A stretch of DNA of 64,000 bases, from NCBI GenBank assembly GCA_030068145.1, contig JAPJBO010000002.1:620001-684000 (forward strand), written 5' to 3'. Under the pieces are notes generated by a model. That model made no database searches, was not told the DNA's origin, and was given only the letters and a program-made list of their open reading frames with translations. The stretch comes from Diplonema papillatum (Eukaryota; Euglenozoa; Diplonemea; Diplonemida; Diplonemidae). How positions within the stretch are numbered: the first letter of the stretch is position 1; each line of letters opens with the position of its first letter. Made by a program: the position numbers and the translations under genes. Of the stretch, positions 20,601 through 30,920 are shown in pieces.

Positions 20601-23600
20601 GCCCGCTGCTCGGACACGGCGTCGAAGTCGCTCTGCAGCCGCGCGTACCTGCTGGAGAGCCCGCCGTCTCCGCCGGCTTTGAGCTCCCACACGTTGCGGC
20701 TCAGGTCTTCGACCTCGCGAAGGAGCCCGAGCGCTGCGCGCTCGGCTTGGTCGCGCTGCTGCATCGCGACGTCGTAGTCCGCTTCGAGGATCTCGAAGCG
20801 CTCAAACAACCCGGCGTCCACGACCGCGTCGCCGGCGCCCGCCCGCCGCCGGAGGCCGTCGATCTCCTCGGTCAGCAGCTCCGCCTGCCGCTCGGCGCGC
20901 TCCCGGCCTTCGGCGACGGCTTCGTAGTCCGCCTGCAACCGTTCGAGCCTCTCGAGGAGGCCCTCCGCGCCCTCCCCCGAACCCGCCCGCCGCTGCGAGG
21001 CGGCCGCGGCGGACGCAAGACGCTCGATCTCGACGAGCAGCTCCTCCGACGCCCGCTCCGCTTGGTCGCGCTGCTGCGTGACCGCGTCGACTTCGCCCTG
21101 CAGCGACGCGACCCGCGTGCACAGCTCCGCCGGCGCCCGCTCGGTGCCGGCCCACGACTGGGGGGAGACGGCGGACGCCACGCGCTCGAGCTCGGCCAGC
21201 AGCTCTTCCGACGCCCGCTCCGCTTGGTCGCGCTGCTCGGTGACCATGGTGACCTCGCTCAGCAGGGCTTCGACGCGTCGGTCGGACGCCAAGCGTTCGA
21301 CTTCGGTGAGCAGCTCTTCCGACGCTCGTTCGGCTTGGTCACGCTGTTCTGTGACCAGGGTGACTTCTTCTTGAAGGGTTTCGACGCGTTGGTCGGACGA
21401 CAAACGTTCGATTTCTGCGAGCAACTCCTCCGAAGCTCGCTCCGCTTGGTCACGCTGCTGCGTGACGATGCTGACTTCCGCCTGCAGGGCTTCCAGGCGT
21501 TGATCCGACGCCAAACGTTCGATTTCTGCGAGCAACTCCTCCGAAGCTCGCTCCGCTTGGTCACGCTGCTGCGTGACGATGCTGACTTCCGCCTGCAGGG
21601 CTTCCAGGCGTTGATCCGACGCCAAACGTTCAATTTCGAGGAGGAGCTCTTCGGAGGCTCTTTCCGCTTGGTCGCGCTGTTGGGTGACCGTGTCGACAGC
21701 TCCTTCCAGCGCTTCTACCTTGGCGAGCACGTCACGGCTTCCTTCCGGGGCGGTGGATGGCGGTTCGGCGGGCTGCGCTGCCAGCAAGTTTTCGGTGGCT
21801 TGCTCTGCTTGGTCCCGCTGCTGCGTGAGGACGAAGATCTGGTCGCGCAGGGCGGTGTTCGTCATCAGCAGGTGGTCCTGGCTTGTTTCGTCGCGTTGCA
21901 TCTCGTCGAGCAGAAGCTCGGAGGCGCGCTCCGCCTGGTCGCGTTGCTCCGTGACGACGGCGAGGGTTTCTTCAAGGGCCACGGTGGTGGCTGCGAGTGC
22001 GTCGTGCTGCACGGCGCCCAAGCCGCTGGTTTCCCGCGTCAGGTACTCCTCGGTCGCGCGTTCGGCCTGGTCACGCTGCTCCCGCGCGACCGCCAACTCC
22101 TGTTCCAAGGCGGCCTGCGCGCGCTGGGCTTCCCGCAGCAGGTCGTCGGAGGCGCTTTCTGCGTGGTCGACCTGCTCTCGCACCCGCGCCAACTCGCGCT
22201 GCAACCTCTCCACTTCCGGTCCGGCGGAGCCGTCTGCCATCAGAGCCTCGGCAGTTCGCTCTGCCTGGTCGCGTTGCTCTTTCACCGTGCGAAGTTCCAA
22301 TTCTAGCTCTTCGCGAGACGGGGAGACGTCGACGCCGTCGGTCGACTGATCGCGGGCAGCCCGCTCCGCTTGATCTCTCTGCTGCGTCACGGTGCGCAGC
22401 TGCGCCTCGAGCTCCTGGATCCTGCGCTCGCCGCTGTTCCCGGCGGCGGCTTCCCGCAGGCTGTCCACCTCCGCCGCCAGGTCCTCCGCCCTTCTCTCCG
22501 CAGCGCGGAGGTCCGCCGCCAACCCTTCCAACCTGCTCTCATCGGGAGCGGCCGCTGGGTTCATGTTCGCGATCGCTTCTTCGGCCGCTCGTTCCGCCTG
22601 ATCCCGCTGCTCTTTCACGGTGCGCAGTTCCAATTCGAGCGCTTCCAGCTTCGTATCTCCGCGAGGCGGGGAGACGTCGTCGGTCGACTGGTTGTGGGCG
22701 AGCTGCTCCGCCTGATCTCTCTGCTGCGTCACGGTGCGCAGTTCGGCTTCGAGCTCGTGGATTCTGCGTTGGTTGCTGGTGCTGGCTGCTTCCAGTCGGT
22801 TGACTTCCGCCGCCTTGTCTGCAACCGTTCTCTCTGCTGTCTCCCGCTGCTCGCGCGCCGCGCGGAGCTCAGCCTGTAACTCCTCCAGCGCCCTGCTTCC
22901 GCCGCTTGGGTGACGCGCTGGGTCCGATTCCGCGGGTTCTACAGGGGGCGACGCCGCCAGCTCCTCGGCGGCGCGCTCCGCTTGGTCTCTCTGCTGCGTC
23001 ACGGTGCGCAGCTCCGCTTCGAGCTCGTGGATCTTCCGCTGGTCGTTGGTGCGGGCTGCTTCCAGTCGACTGACTTCAGCTGGGTCCGATTCCGCGGGTT
23101 CTACAGGGGGCGACGCCGCCAACTCCTCGGCGGCGCGCTCCGCTTGGTCTCTCTGCTGCGTCACGATGCGCAGCTCCGCTTCGAGCTCGTGGATCTTCCG
23201 CTGGTCGATGGTGCGGGCTGCTTCCAGTCGACTGACTTCAGCTGGGTCCGATTCCGCGGGTTCTACAGGGGGCGACGCCGCCAGCTCCTCGGCGGCGCGC
23301 TCCGCTTGGTCTCTCTGCTGCGTCACGGTGCGCAGCTCCGCTTCGAGCTCGTGGATCTTCCGCTGGTCGTTGGTGCGGGCTGCTTCCAGTCGACTGACTT
23401 CAGCTGGGTCCGATTCCGCGGGTTCTACAGGGGGCGACGCCGCCAACTCCTCGGCGGCGCGCTCCGCTTGGTCTCTCTGCTGCGTCACGATGCGCAGCTC
23501 CGCTTCGAGCTCGTGGATCTTCCGCTGGTCGATGGTGCGGGCTGCTTCCAGTCGACTGACTTCAGCTGGGTCCGATTCCGCGGGTTCTACAGGGGGCGAC

Positions 23601-25693
23601 GCCGCCAGCTCCTCGGCGGCGCGCTCCGCTTGGTCTCTCTGCTGCGTCACGGTGCGCAGCTCCGCTTCGAGCTCGTGGATCTTCCGCTGGTCGTTGGTGC
23701 GGGCTGCTTCCAGTCGACTGACTTCAGCTGGGTCCGATTCCGCGGGTTCTACAGGGGGCGACGCCGCCAGCTCCTCGGCGGCGCGCTCCGCTTGGTCTCT
23801 CTGCTGCGTCACGGTGCGCAGCTCCGCTTCGAGCTCGTGGATCTTCCGCCGGTCGTTGGTGCTGGCTGCTTCCAGTCGACTGACTTCAGCTGGGTCCGAT
23901 TCCGCGGGTCTTTCCGGAGACGCCAGCCGGGCGCTGTCCGCTGCGGCGCGCTCCGCCTGGTCCCTCTGCTCGCACGCCACCCGCAGCGCCTCGCGCGCTT
24001 CGCGGAGGGCCAGGGCCCCTGAGCCCGCCGCCGCGGCCTTCACCTCCGCCACCGCCGCCCACACGGCGGCCTCCTCCGGCGCCCAACCGCCCGACCACTC
24101 CGGCGCCTCGGCCGCCTCCTCGCCCGCCACCCCCCGCAGCCCGCCCGCGATGCCGCGCAGGACCCCCGGCAGCTGGTCGAAGCTCGCCGGTCGCCGGCTC
24201 ATCGGGCTGCACGTAGGGCTGTCCGCCTGGGTCGAGACTCGGGACGCCGGCGGCGCCGGCATGTGCGAGTGGTGCGGGTGCGGGTGGTGGTGGCGCGACG
24301 AGAGGTACGGCGAAGCCGACGGGGAGGAGACCTCCTTTTTCAACCGGACGACCTCTGAGTGCAGGAGGTCGAACAGGATCTCGTGCTCCGGCGGCTGCTG
24401 CTGCTGCTGGCCCTGCCGCCGGGCGAGAGGCGAGAGGGCGCGGGGGGAGACGTATTCGTCGCCGTCGACGGCGCTCATCTGCGGCGACATGGCGCCGGCA
24501 TTGACGAAGGTTTCGGGGGACCCCGAAAGACCCGACGGGCTGTCCGGGTTGTAGTCGGCCATGCCCTTCGACAAGCGCGCGTGGGGGTCGAGTCCCACGG
24601 TGGCGGGGGAGAAGGTGGGCGGCGGCGGCCGCCGCTGGCTCCGGTTCAGGTGCGAGAGGACCCGCTCCAGCTTCTCAATCCGCTCGACCGCCGTCTCGGC
24701 GCCGCCGGTGCGCCCGGGGCTGGAGGCCGCGCGCAGGTTGAAGTCGCGGTAGTTCTGGCACAGGTCGCTGAGCTTCCGCTCGAGGTCCTCGATCTTCGCC
24801 AGCGGAGACGCAGCCCCCGCCGGGCGGCCGCCGCCGCTGCTGTTGTTCGTGCTGTCGTCGTAGTTGCCGTCGCTCCTGCCGTCTCCGTCGCGGCGGAGCC
24901 GCTTGAAGGCGTCCCGCGGCGACGCGGCTGCCGCGCGCATCTGCCGGTTCGAATGCTCGGACCGCGTTTGCGCGGCTCTCCTCAAGACGGCGATAGCGCG
25001 CTCCCTGTGGGTCAGCTGCCGGGCGGGCTGGACGTGCGGCACCGGCGGCGACGCCCCGGGCGGCGGCTGCTCGGCCAGCAGCCGCCACCCGCGCTCGGCG
25101 GGTTGTTCTGCGGCGTGGTCCCCCAGGCGCTCTCGCTGCTTCTTCAAAAGCAGGTTTTCGCGGTGCAGCACGTCTGCAGACCTCTTCAGCTCAGACCACC
25201 TCGCCTTCTCGACCTCGTCCCCGCCAGGCCTCTCGGCGGCGGCGGCTGCGAAGCCCTTCGGCGCCCCTCTGAGGGCAGCGAGCTTCTTGAGCGGGCTCGA
25301 AAGCAGGCCGTACCCGCTTTTCCCGCTGCTGCTCAGCGTCTTCGTGACGCCTCGTTGCACGGCGTCGTCGGCGGCGGCTATTTCGCGCATGGTCGGCTTG
25401 AGAGCGCCAGACCGTGTCGGGGAGAGGTACTTCAAGCCGGCGACGGCGGTGCGCGCCGTTTCGGAGAGCCCCTGGGAGCCGGCGTCGTCGGACTGCTTCT
25501 CGGCGCCGGGCGCCGGCGGCGCGGGGCCGGGGGGCCTGCCGTGCTCGCGGAGGACCGATTGGTCGTCCGAGTTGCACTCGCCCCACGTCTCCACGCGGCG
25601 CATCACCGGGCTCGCGATCACGTTCGGATCCGACGGCTCCCGCGACACCTGGCGGAGCCCGGGGCGGTCGGCGGGGTCCGTCGAATTCGTCAT
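17627..25693 (-). CDS. Giant QRDQAER-repeat coiled-coil protein, 2688 aa
   Basis: One uninterrupted frame from ATG 25693. Residues 1-560 are low-complexity and basic/Ser/Pro-rich, with short helical parts (LERKLSDLCQNYRDF) and Q-, H- and A-rich tracts. The remaining 2100 residues are continuous coiled coil in which QRDQAER recurs about 35 times exactly and another ten or so times in variants, every 40-55 residues, usually as EVV-x-QRDQAERASEELL-x-EI. The part at 22915-23900 holds near-identical 54-residue units. Such a rod suggests a structural or tethering scaffold, for example at a centrosome or basal body, but no known family is recognised. The stop is close to a donor-like GTGTGAGC, so a further exon cannot be excluded. 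Confidence 0.85.
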   Translation of the reverse strand: MTNSTDPADRPGLRQVSREPSDPNVIASPVMRRVETWGECNSDDQSVLREHGRPPGPAPPAPGAEKQSDDAGSQGLSETARTAVAGLKYLSPTRSGALKPTMREIAAADDAVQRGVTKTLSSSGKSGYGLLSSPLKKLAALRGAPKGFAAAAAERPGGDEVEKARWSELKRSADVLHRENLLLKKQRERLGDHAAEQPAERGWRLLAEQPPPGASPPVPHVQPARQLTHRERAIAVLRRAAQTRSEHSNRQMRAAAASPRDAFKRLRRDGDGRSDGNYDDSTNNSSGGGRPAGAASPLAKIEDLERKLSDLCQNYRDFNLRAASSPGRTGGAETAVERIEKLERVLSHLNRSQRRPPPPTFSPATVGLDPHARLSKGMADYNPDSPSGLSGSPETFVNAGAMSPQMSAVDGDEYVSPRALSPLARRQGQQQQQPPEHEILFDLLHSEVVRLKKEVSSPSASPYLSSRHHHPHPHHSHMPAPPASRVSTQADSPTCSPMSRRPASFDQLPGVLRGIAGGLRGVAGEEAAEAPEWSGGWAPEEAAVWAAVAEVKAAAAGSGALALREAREALRVACEQRDQAERAAADSARLASPERPAESDPAEVSRLEAASTNDRRKIHELEAELRTVTQQRDQAERAAEELAASPPVEPAESDPAEVSRLEAARTNDQRKIHELEAELRTVTQQRDQAERAAEELAASPPVEPAESDPAEVSRLEAARTIDQRKIHELEAELRIVTQQRDQAERAAEELAASPPVEPAESDPAEVSRLEAARTNDQRKIHELEAELRTVTQQRDQAERAAEELAASPPVEPAESDPAEVSRLEAARTIDQRKIHELEAELRIVTQQRDQAERAAEELAASPPVEPAESDPAEVSRLEAARTNDQRKIHELEAELRTVTQQRDQAERAAEELAASPPVEPAESDPARHPSGGSRALEELQAELRAAREQRETAERTVADKAAEVNRLEAASTSNQRRIHELEAELRTVTQQRDQAEQLAHNQSTDDVSPPRGDTKLEALELELRTVKEQRDQAERAAEEAIANMNPAAAPDESRLEGLAADLRAAERRAEDLAAEVDSLREAAAGNSGERRIQELEAQLRTVTQQRDQAERAARDQSTDGVDVSPSREELELELRTVKEQRDQAERTAEALMADGSAGPEVERLQRELARVREQVDHAESASDDLLREAQRAQAALEQELAVAREQRDQAERATEEYLTRETSGLGAVQHDALAATTVALEETLAVVTEQRDQAERASELLLDEMQRDETSQDHLLMTNTALRDQIFVLTQQRDQAEQATENLLAAQPAEPPSTAPEGSRDVLAKVEALEGAVDTVTQQRDQAERASEELLLEIERLASDQRLEALQAEVSIVTQQRDQAERASEELLAEIERLASDQRLEALQAEVSIVTQQRDQAERASEELLAEIERLSSDQRVETLQEEVTLVTEQRDQAERASEELLTEVERLASDRRVEALLSEVTMVTEQRDQAERASEELLAELERVASAVSPQSWAGTERAPAELCTRVASLQGEVDAVTQQRDQAERASEELLVEIERLASAAAASQRRAGSGEGAEGLLERLERLQADYEAVAEGRERAERQAELLTEEIDGLRRRAGAGDAVVDAGLFERFEILEADYDVAMQQRDQAERAALGLLREVEDLSRNVWELKAGGDGGLSSRYARLQSDFDAVSEQRAQAEKAAAAAVLEVDALRDRVRDLTRDPDFFTRYQVLRKDQLEVVTEQRDQAERASAALLEEVVRVTDGWNSEAKAHRALIKSFDEAAEQRDQAERASETLLAEIDKLHVQLHEITAGDWESRYATLKLEFDVVLNQRDQAERLADSAITYEPSSPERSRDLPSPIASPTLSDRDQQATEWRSQVQKLRGELEVVVRQRDQAERLAESAIADTVLSLEHPTSHDDGGSNLRSEVQRLESELEVVARQRDQAERLAESAIADTVLSLVHPTSSDDDASKLRSRVQILETELEVAIRQRDQAERLAGSAVAADAQDGSLQGEVQRLESELEIVMRQRDQAERLAESAIAAPPADDALVAEWRGQAEKLERELDVVARQRDQAERVSETLLQDIDAAAADLGPIAALQGELEIVVRQRDQAEGVSERLLGDVHRLQEKIGHLVDQRARVERAPEDLQETITFSEGGWQKEDETENVFALKSALAVVTLQRDQAERMSEDLMHEVHNMETLQHTVAMARQADMQARIAQLEGEIECVSRHRDTTVKFSTPAAAAGEKPAVDRTPNCAEAERVASLYAELAATRRQRDQAERLSEDLLQQTLTSLAGATDDGADPRLAELLAKVQALQDAAAARRDDEGLLGAAASGELCLQRTVDAAGESVKALQEELDVVSRQRDQAERAAEGLMARGGDGESERVVAELRERLEVVTQQRDQAERASEELLRQTLEMAAPIEEGESAMELVARLENLRRDFDAIAEQKDEAERASDDLLSEIDYLRTLETQSASNTALIAKIRQKLDVVTQQRDQAERASEELLAEMHKLGNKPGSPLRPPSPVSFLQENYDSACIGLDSSLRQDFEVVLQQRDQAERASEEMMEEVQRLTARLEHVSRQKELAEEAAAELLMTEHTRGSDADSRIELLQSDLEIVSLQRDQAERASESLAQEAARLGVELEAIQDELHVALEQRDQAERASEGLLLEVERLSEKLQAQRVNV
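22910..23905 (-). repeat. 162-bp coding repeats in alternating dimers
   Basis: About six near-identical copies encode SDPAEVSRLEAARTNDQRKI, then HELEAELRTV, then TQQRDQAERAAEELAASPP. Copies alternate between TND with RTV and TID with RIV, so the real period of recent amplification is a 324-bp dimer. Confidence 0.9.
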
Positions 25694-26133
25694 TCTCCAC
25701 CCCCCTACCCGCCCTCGCGCCCCGCCTGTTAGGTACGAGAGTTAAAAGAGTTCAGGGGTTGACTTTTCCACGGTTGTAAGAGTGAAGGCCTTTTCCCGAG
25801 CTATTTGTGGATTGGAAGGTCGGCATTTCAAAGTCTTACGGTTGGCCGTAGAGGCCGGAGGGAAATCGGAGGGAATATCTTAGTTTCGTGTTCAGGCGCT
25901 ACCTGCCTCTCGGGGGGAAAGTCTTAGTTTAATGTTTAGGCAGAGCACTGCCTCTCATGCATGGTTGATGCTAGCATCAAGTCTTGTTCGAGGTAGATGT
26001 CGTCTAGGAAATCGGCGGGGTCCGTCGAATTCGTCATTATCCGCCCCCCCCCCCCCCCCTAGGGCTATGTAGGATGGAAACGTTGGAAACGTTTCCGTTT
26101 CCGTTTCCGTTTCCGTTTCCTTCTTTTTGGCGG
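25694..26133. other. 5' flank of the giant gene with a duplicated start
   Basis: At about 26005-26041 there is a near-exact second copy of the first codons of the giant gene and its ATG context (CGGCGGGGTCCGTCGAATTC, then GTCAT), followed by a run of C. The segment at 25760-25850 resembles 27935-28005. These are remnants of a local duplication of the promoter region. Confidence 0.65.
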
Positions 26134-27599
26134 TGGATGGAAACGCCGTTTCTTTTCAAAAGAAACGGCTGGTATGCCACTAGTATACTGGCTGAAGGTC
26201 CGACCGGAAATGTGTTCCGAACGGCGGACCCCGCAATCCAGTGGACAAGGAGGCTCCGAAAAGAGGGAGGAAGACAGAAAGAAGAAAAGAAAAAGGCCGT
26301 TCCTGGTCCAGGAACGTGACGGTCAACCACAGCTTGCAAAGCTTGAGTCGAGGCAGCACAGTGCCACAACCCCGTCCGCTTTGCCCTGTGGCTGACCGCC
26401 TCGACGAGCTTGTGTTCAGCGCGAGCGCCAAGCCCCAAGGTGCGCCAAGCCTTGATGCTTTAGTTTGGGAAATCGGTGGCCGCTTGGCCCGTGGCTCTGC
26501 AGTACCGCCGAACACGTGAAGCTTGGCTCCCGTGTAGCAGGTTTTCCCTGGTACCTAAAGAGGGAGGAAAGAAGCATAAGAGTTGCGACCGCGTGGAGCA
26601 GACGCAACCACACGCATCCGGTTGTGCTGACTTTTGAGGTCTGCAGCTCTTTACACCAATGGCTGTTGTGGCGACGATGCTCTGTTATGCGAGGCTGTTG
26701 GCCAACGCGCTGAAGACGATCGGGAAAGCACATCCGCTCCAATAAACTACTATAATAGACTCTACAGATACGATCGTTCAGCGCCACAGGCTACAAGACG
26801 GGTCTTTCGGCGGTGTAAGACAAAGAGTGAGTGCAATCAGCATCAGGAGGTGAGAAGGGCACACGTATGCCGGGGCAATGTTGAACCCGCCAGAAAAGCG
26901 ATGGCCACGCAGTAACGTGTGCGTTAAACATCGCTTGCCACAGTGCACCTTGCATACGACGACGGGTGGCAACCGTCACCGGAAGGGGCGGTGTTGTCGG
27001 AGCATAGACAACGACGGCAGGAAGAACCCACCAACAGTGCAGAAGAGGACGGCAGATTCAAAAAGCCCCACTCACATGAGAACGTGGGTTGGAAGCATCA
27101 GAAGACGAAGTGGTAGGCACAGAAGAGTGGAATCTGGTGTCAGAAAACATCCACATGTGACGACATTCTGCATCATTAGCTTGTGGTTACCTATTTGCTC
27201 GTGTCGGATCGCCGACGAAAGAAAGCGGTGAGCACCGGCGACTGCTCTGCACAAACGAGACCGCGACGACACACAAGAAGGGGCCGAGCCAAGTCGAAGA
27301 ACAGCCCAGGAAGGGCCCTGAAGAGTCAGAGAGCCCGCCAGAAGACGGAGGAAGAGAAGTGCCCGCTGGTAGATCAAAAGAAGAAGGTGATCCCGCCCTC
27401 TGAAAGGAAAGCCAAAAATTGGCTGGAAACGGACACCCGACGGACACACAGAAGGACCCGCGAAGTGGTATCTTATAGGACCCCTCAGCATGAAGAGCCT
27501 TCCGGCGTTTCTTTTAAAAGAAACGGAAACGTTTCCGTTTCCGTTTCCGTTTCCGTTTCCTTATTTCGAAAAAACTAAAAGAAACGGCGTTTCCATCCA
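26134..27599. mobile_element. DNA-transposon-like element with perfect 23-bp inverted ends
   Basis: The left end starts TGGATGGAAACGCCGTTTC and continues TTTT; the right end is its exact reverse complement at 27577-27599. GTTTCC hexamer arrays lie just outside the left end and just inside the right end. The interior has a family A copy (26299-26555) inserted and only a basic, broken-looking open frame (27183-27578), so it is probably non-autonomous. No clear target-site duplication is seen. Confidence 0.7.
26299..26555 (-). repeat. Family A copy 3, nested
   Basis: The same unit as at 13507 in opposite orientation, preceded on the plus strand by an AAG/AAAAG-rich tract, which is the reverse of the T/C-rich tail of the plus-strand copies. 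Confidence 0.9.
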
Positions 27600-28625
27600 A
27601 CTTAGCCGGGCCCCCCAGGCATCTTGTTAAGAACCATCCATCCATCCATCCATCAGCCGGCTGACCCCCCCCCCCCTCAGGCTATTTTCACTGTGGAGGG
27701 GGGAGACGCTACCTGTCACACTCTAAGGTGGTCACCACGGTGGGCGGTCAGAAAAAAAAAATTTTTTTTTGCCCCAAATACCCCAAATACCACACTTTGG
27801 AAAATTTTTGTGGGCCCACTTTTGGCAGGGAATTTTGACCATTTCACCTTAGAGAATTTGACCACCCAGCCTCCAAGGCAACTGCACTGTGGAAGGGGGG
27901 GGGGGGGGGGTTGGCGCCCGCCTGTTAAGGTTGAAAATACGGGCTCGACTTTTGCACTATTTGCGGATTGGCAAGGCTCGGCATTTCAAAGGTATGCCAT
28001 TACGCTCGGGTGTCCCCTTTAGGGCCTTAAAGTTTAGGCAGGCTACTTAGGCCACTGGTATTTGCGGACGGGCGGACGTCCGTGCGTAGGGTAACGAACG
28101 CACGTCTGCTACCGGACGGCTTCACGTGGCCAAGAACCCACGCCGCTTCCCTTCAATGCTTCCTCGGCCCGTCAGAAAGCCCGCGGTTACAGGATCTCGC
28201 TGAAGGGACGCTTCGGTCCCTCCACTCAAGAGCCTCGCCAGAATCAGAACCCCGCCGAAGTCTAAGCCGAGAGAACCACAGCTACTTTGATCAACCCCGA
28301 TAGCCCTCGAGTCCTCGGCGTGCACGGCCTACCAGCCGTCCGCAAACCCGGGCGGACGTCCGGCCGTCCGCAAAAATCACTGACGTAAGCAGGTGGTTCG
28401 GCTGTTGCAACCGTGCACTGACTTGAAGTCGTGTACTCTTAATCGATTGACCCTTGTGTTCATTCACACAGTTTGTTTTGCTGACGGTGTGGAGCCCCCC
28501 CCCCAGCTCTGATCTTAGCACGTCAATTCTCGGAACGCATGATCCTCAAGTTGTAGGCGACGAGGAATCCGAAGCAGTTGCTGCAGAGTGACAGCTTGAA
28601 ACTCCGGGGGTTTTTTTTTCGAGCG
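27600..28625. other. Repeat-derived stretch without a gene
   Basis: Holds a duplicate of 12708-12748 (CATCTTGTTAAGAACC and the CCAT tetramer run) at 27616-27657, two CACTGTGGA...GGGG words flanking 27690-27910, a long G run near 27893-27911 and the relative of 13060-13320 at 28080-28330. Confidence 0.5.
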
Positions 28626-28630
28626 TGACG

Positions 28631-28895
28631 TACACCAGGGAAAGCCTGCTACACGGGAGCCAAGCTTCACGTGTTCGGCGGTACTGCAGAGCCACGGGCC
28701 TACGGGTCAAGTGGCTACCGATTTCCCAAACTAAAGCATCAAGGCTTGGCGCACCTTGGGGCTTGGTGCTCGCTGAACACAAGCTCGTCGAGACGGTCAG
28801 CCGCAGGGCAGAGCGGTTGTGGCACTGTGCTGCCTCCGACTCAAGCTTTGCAAGCTGTGGTTGACCGTCACGTTCCTGGACCAGGAGCGGCCTTT
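28631..28895 (+). repeat. Family A copy 4
   Basis: Matches the copies at 13.5 and 14 kb; it lacks a few bases in the GGACGGGG segment. It is followed by a CTTTTT-type tail. Confidence 0.9.
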
Positions 28896-28899
28896 TTCT

Positions 28900-30480
28900 T
28901 TCTTTTCTTTTTCTTTTCCTTTTTCTTTCTTTTCTTTCGATGACGTACGTATTCGATAGGCACGCTCCGAGGGTCAACATTTCAAGCCGCGTCCAGACCC
29001 GGCCACGATTTGCGGCTAAGTGTTTTCGGTGTTGTGCTCCACACCGTGCGAGCGCCTTTGTTCCCATCCTCCCCCTCTATCTCTCCACCCTCTTTAAAAT
29101 ACTGGCCCTCTAAACCTCAAAACGCTAGATTGAGGTTGTAGGCGTAGCCTAGTTGTTTACTAGACGTTGCTTCTTGTGGGTCTGCTAGCACTGCTTCAGA
29201 CCGGAGCCCGTGGACCTCAGATCGCCGAATGTGCCGCGACTTCAGATCCGTAGTTGTGGAATGTTCACTTCGCATTTGAGGCGAGCGACTGCCTCTTGCC
29301 TGGAGGATTAACCCTTGGACCAGCAACGTACTCCTTTGCATATTCGTTTTCCACAATCACAATCTGAACTCGATGCGCGTTGAGAAAGAGGAAACGGTTG
29401 ACGGAGTTCTAGAGGAGCAAACTGGCCGAAAAGCCGTTGCAAGCGTTCGGGAAACGACATGTCGCTTTCACAATGCTCGTCAACAGTCTGACGACCACAC
29501 ACAGAAAGCAAGGTTGGGTCGTGAAGGCATGTTACGTAAGAAAGAGGCGGGACTTTGTAGAGATAGGGTTATGCTTGAGTTGGAAAAGCTATCTGCGACT
29601 GCAGAGACCGGACGTGAGGTGGAGAGGAGAAACAGAATGCCTTGTGCCGCCAGAAAAAAAATATATTCTGCCCAAACCCGCCCCCCGCCTTTCGATATCG
29701 CCTCGTGTCTTAGTTTATGTTAGGCAGAACACCCCGCCGCTCAGGACGTGGTAGATGCCAACACCAAGTATTGTCAGCCGTGAGTAATTCGAGGCATGGA
29801 AGCAGCTGCGGCGAGCGCTCCCTCAGCGACGGGAACTTGCTGTCGGAGAGCTAACGAAGCAACAAATCGGTATTTAAACACAGAAGACAAGGCTGCCGAG
29901 TGGAGAGGGGAGCAACTGGCCTGAGAACTGAATTGAGAACCTACCTGCATAGAGGGCGGGCAAACTGCTACCATACTATATATTTCGTTACTCATTTGCA
30001 GGGCAAGACGCCGATGATGCTTTGAGCCCCCAACCCCAGGAACTGCAACGAACTGTCTGCCGCCGTCTCTAGCGGTCATCTGTACCGCATCGACGCAGGT
30101 GTCCTAAGGCAAGCACTGCGAGAACAGAAACATCTCACGTTCAAGCATCAAAGATGCAAGCATGCAAGACCGACACGGAACGTTGTTTTTTGATCCTTCG
30201 ATACCGGCTCAACCAGACGGGGAGGAATTCAAGGGTTGGGCAGCAAAAACGACGAAGACGCACAGAATTAAAGGACGTTGTTCCACAAGCAACAACGATC
30301 GCCCGAAGACGATGATGCACATGGGTGCAAGCGCTGGATGTTCATGCCTCGAAGAGGTAGCCACTTGAGGGCAGCTGATGCAGAATGAAGGTCTGAGTCA
30401 TGTTGGCTAACTCCTTACTAGCGCGAGTCGCTCGGTTTGGGAATGCTGAGGGGATCGGCAGGTATCCCTCTGCTGGCACG
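28900..30480. other. Gene-free stretch
   Basis: Only short overlapping frames without domains are present. No repeat shared with other parts of the window was recognised. Confidence 0.4.
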
Positions 30481-30490
30481 ATATGGTTAT

Positions 30491-30540
30491 AGTGTACAGG
30501 TTCGCTTGAGGATCCGGGGCTTTAAGTCGCCGGGTGACCA
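30491..30540 (+). repeat. Module D copy (partial)
   Basis: Reads CAGGTTCGCTTGAGGATCCGG then CTTTAAGTCGCCGGGTGACC; the TTTTTAG start is missing. Confidence 0.6.
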
Positions 30541-30732
30541 TCGATAGGGTTCCGTGCATTGGTATGCGTATCTTGCGTGTGGTGTGTGTTTGAGGGGATC
30601 TCCGGGAAGTGGCACTCCTCCACGTCTATAGTCGTTTAAGGCAAAGGCTTCGAGTCGAACCTTTCTGCCAACGACCGGGAAAACAACTGCGGTTTACTTT
30701 TCTTTTTTTGGTTGTTTGGGGGGGACAGCGGG

Positions 30733-30920
30733 GTTACAAGAACGTGCTTGGAATGGTAATGGTGCTCACTACCGCTCTGGTTCTACCTGCACCCTTCAGG
30801 GCCAAAGGACCAGCATCAGCGCAGAAGCAGAGTGCCTGCAGAGTGGACGGCGGTAAGGGTCTGGTTTGTCAGGCGGCTGTTCGTAGCTCGTCACAGTCAG
30901 GACTGCCCATGCCACGGGAG
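30733..30920 (+). repeat. Family G copy 1
   Basis: Shares CAAGAACGTGCTTGGAATGG, CATCAGCGC, GAGTG-CTGCAGA and GTCAGGCGGCTGTTCGTAGC, in order, with 53212-53420; 45573-45790 is a third copy. Confidence 0.75.

Noticed and set aside
20264..22306. 680-residue plus-strand ORF and other long plus ORFs over 17.6-25.7 kb
   Set aside because: They are antisense to the QRDQAER gene and exist because its repeats avoid stops on both strands; the minus frame has the coherent protein.
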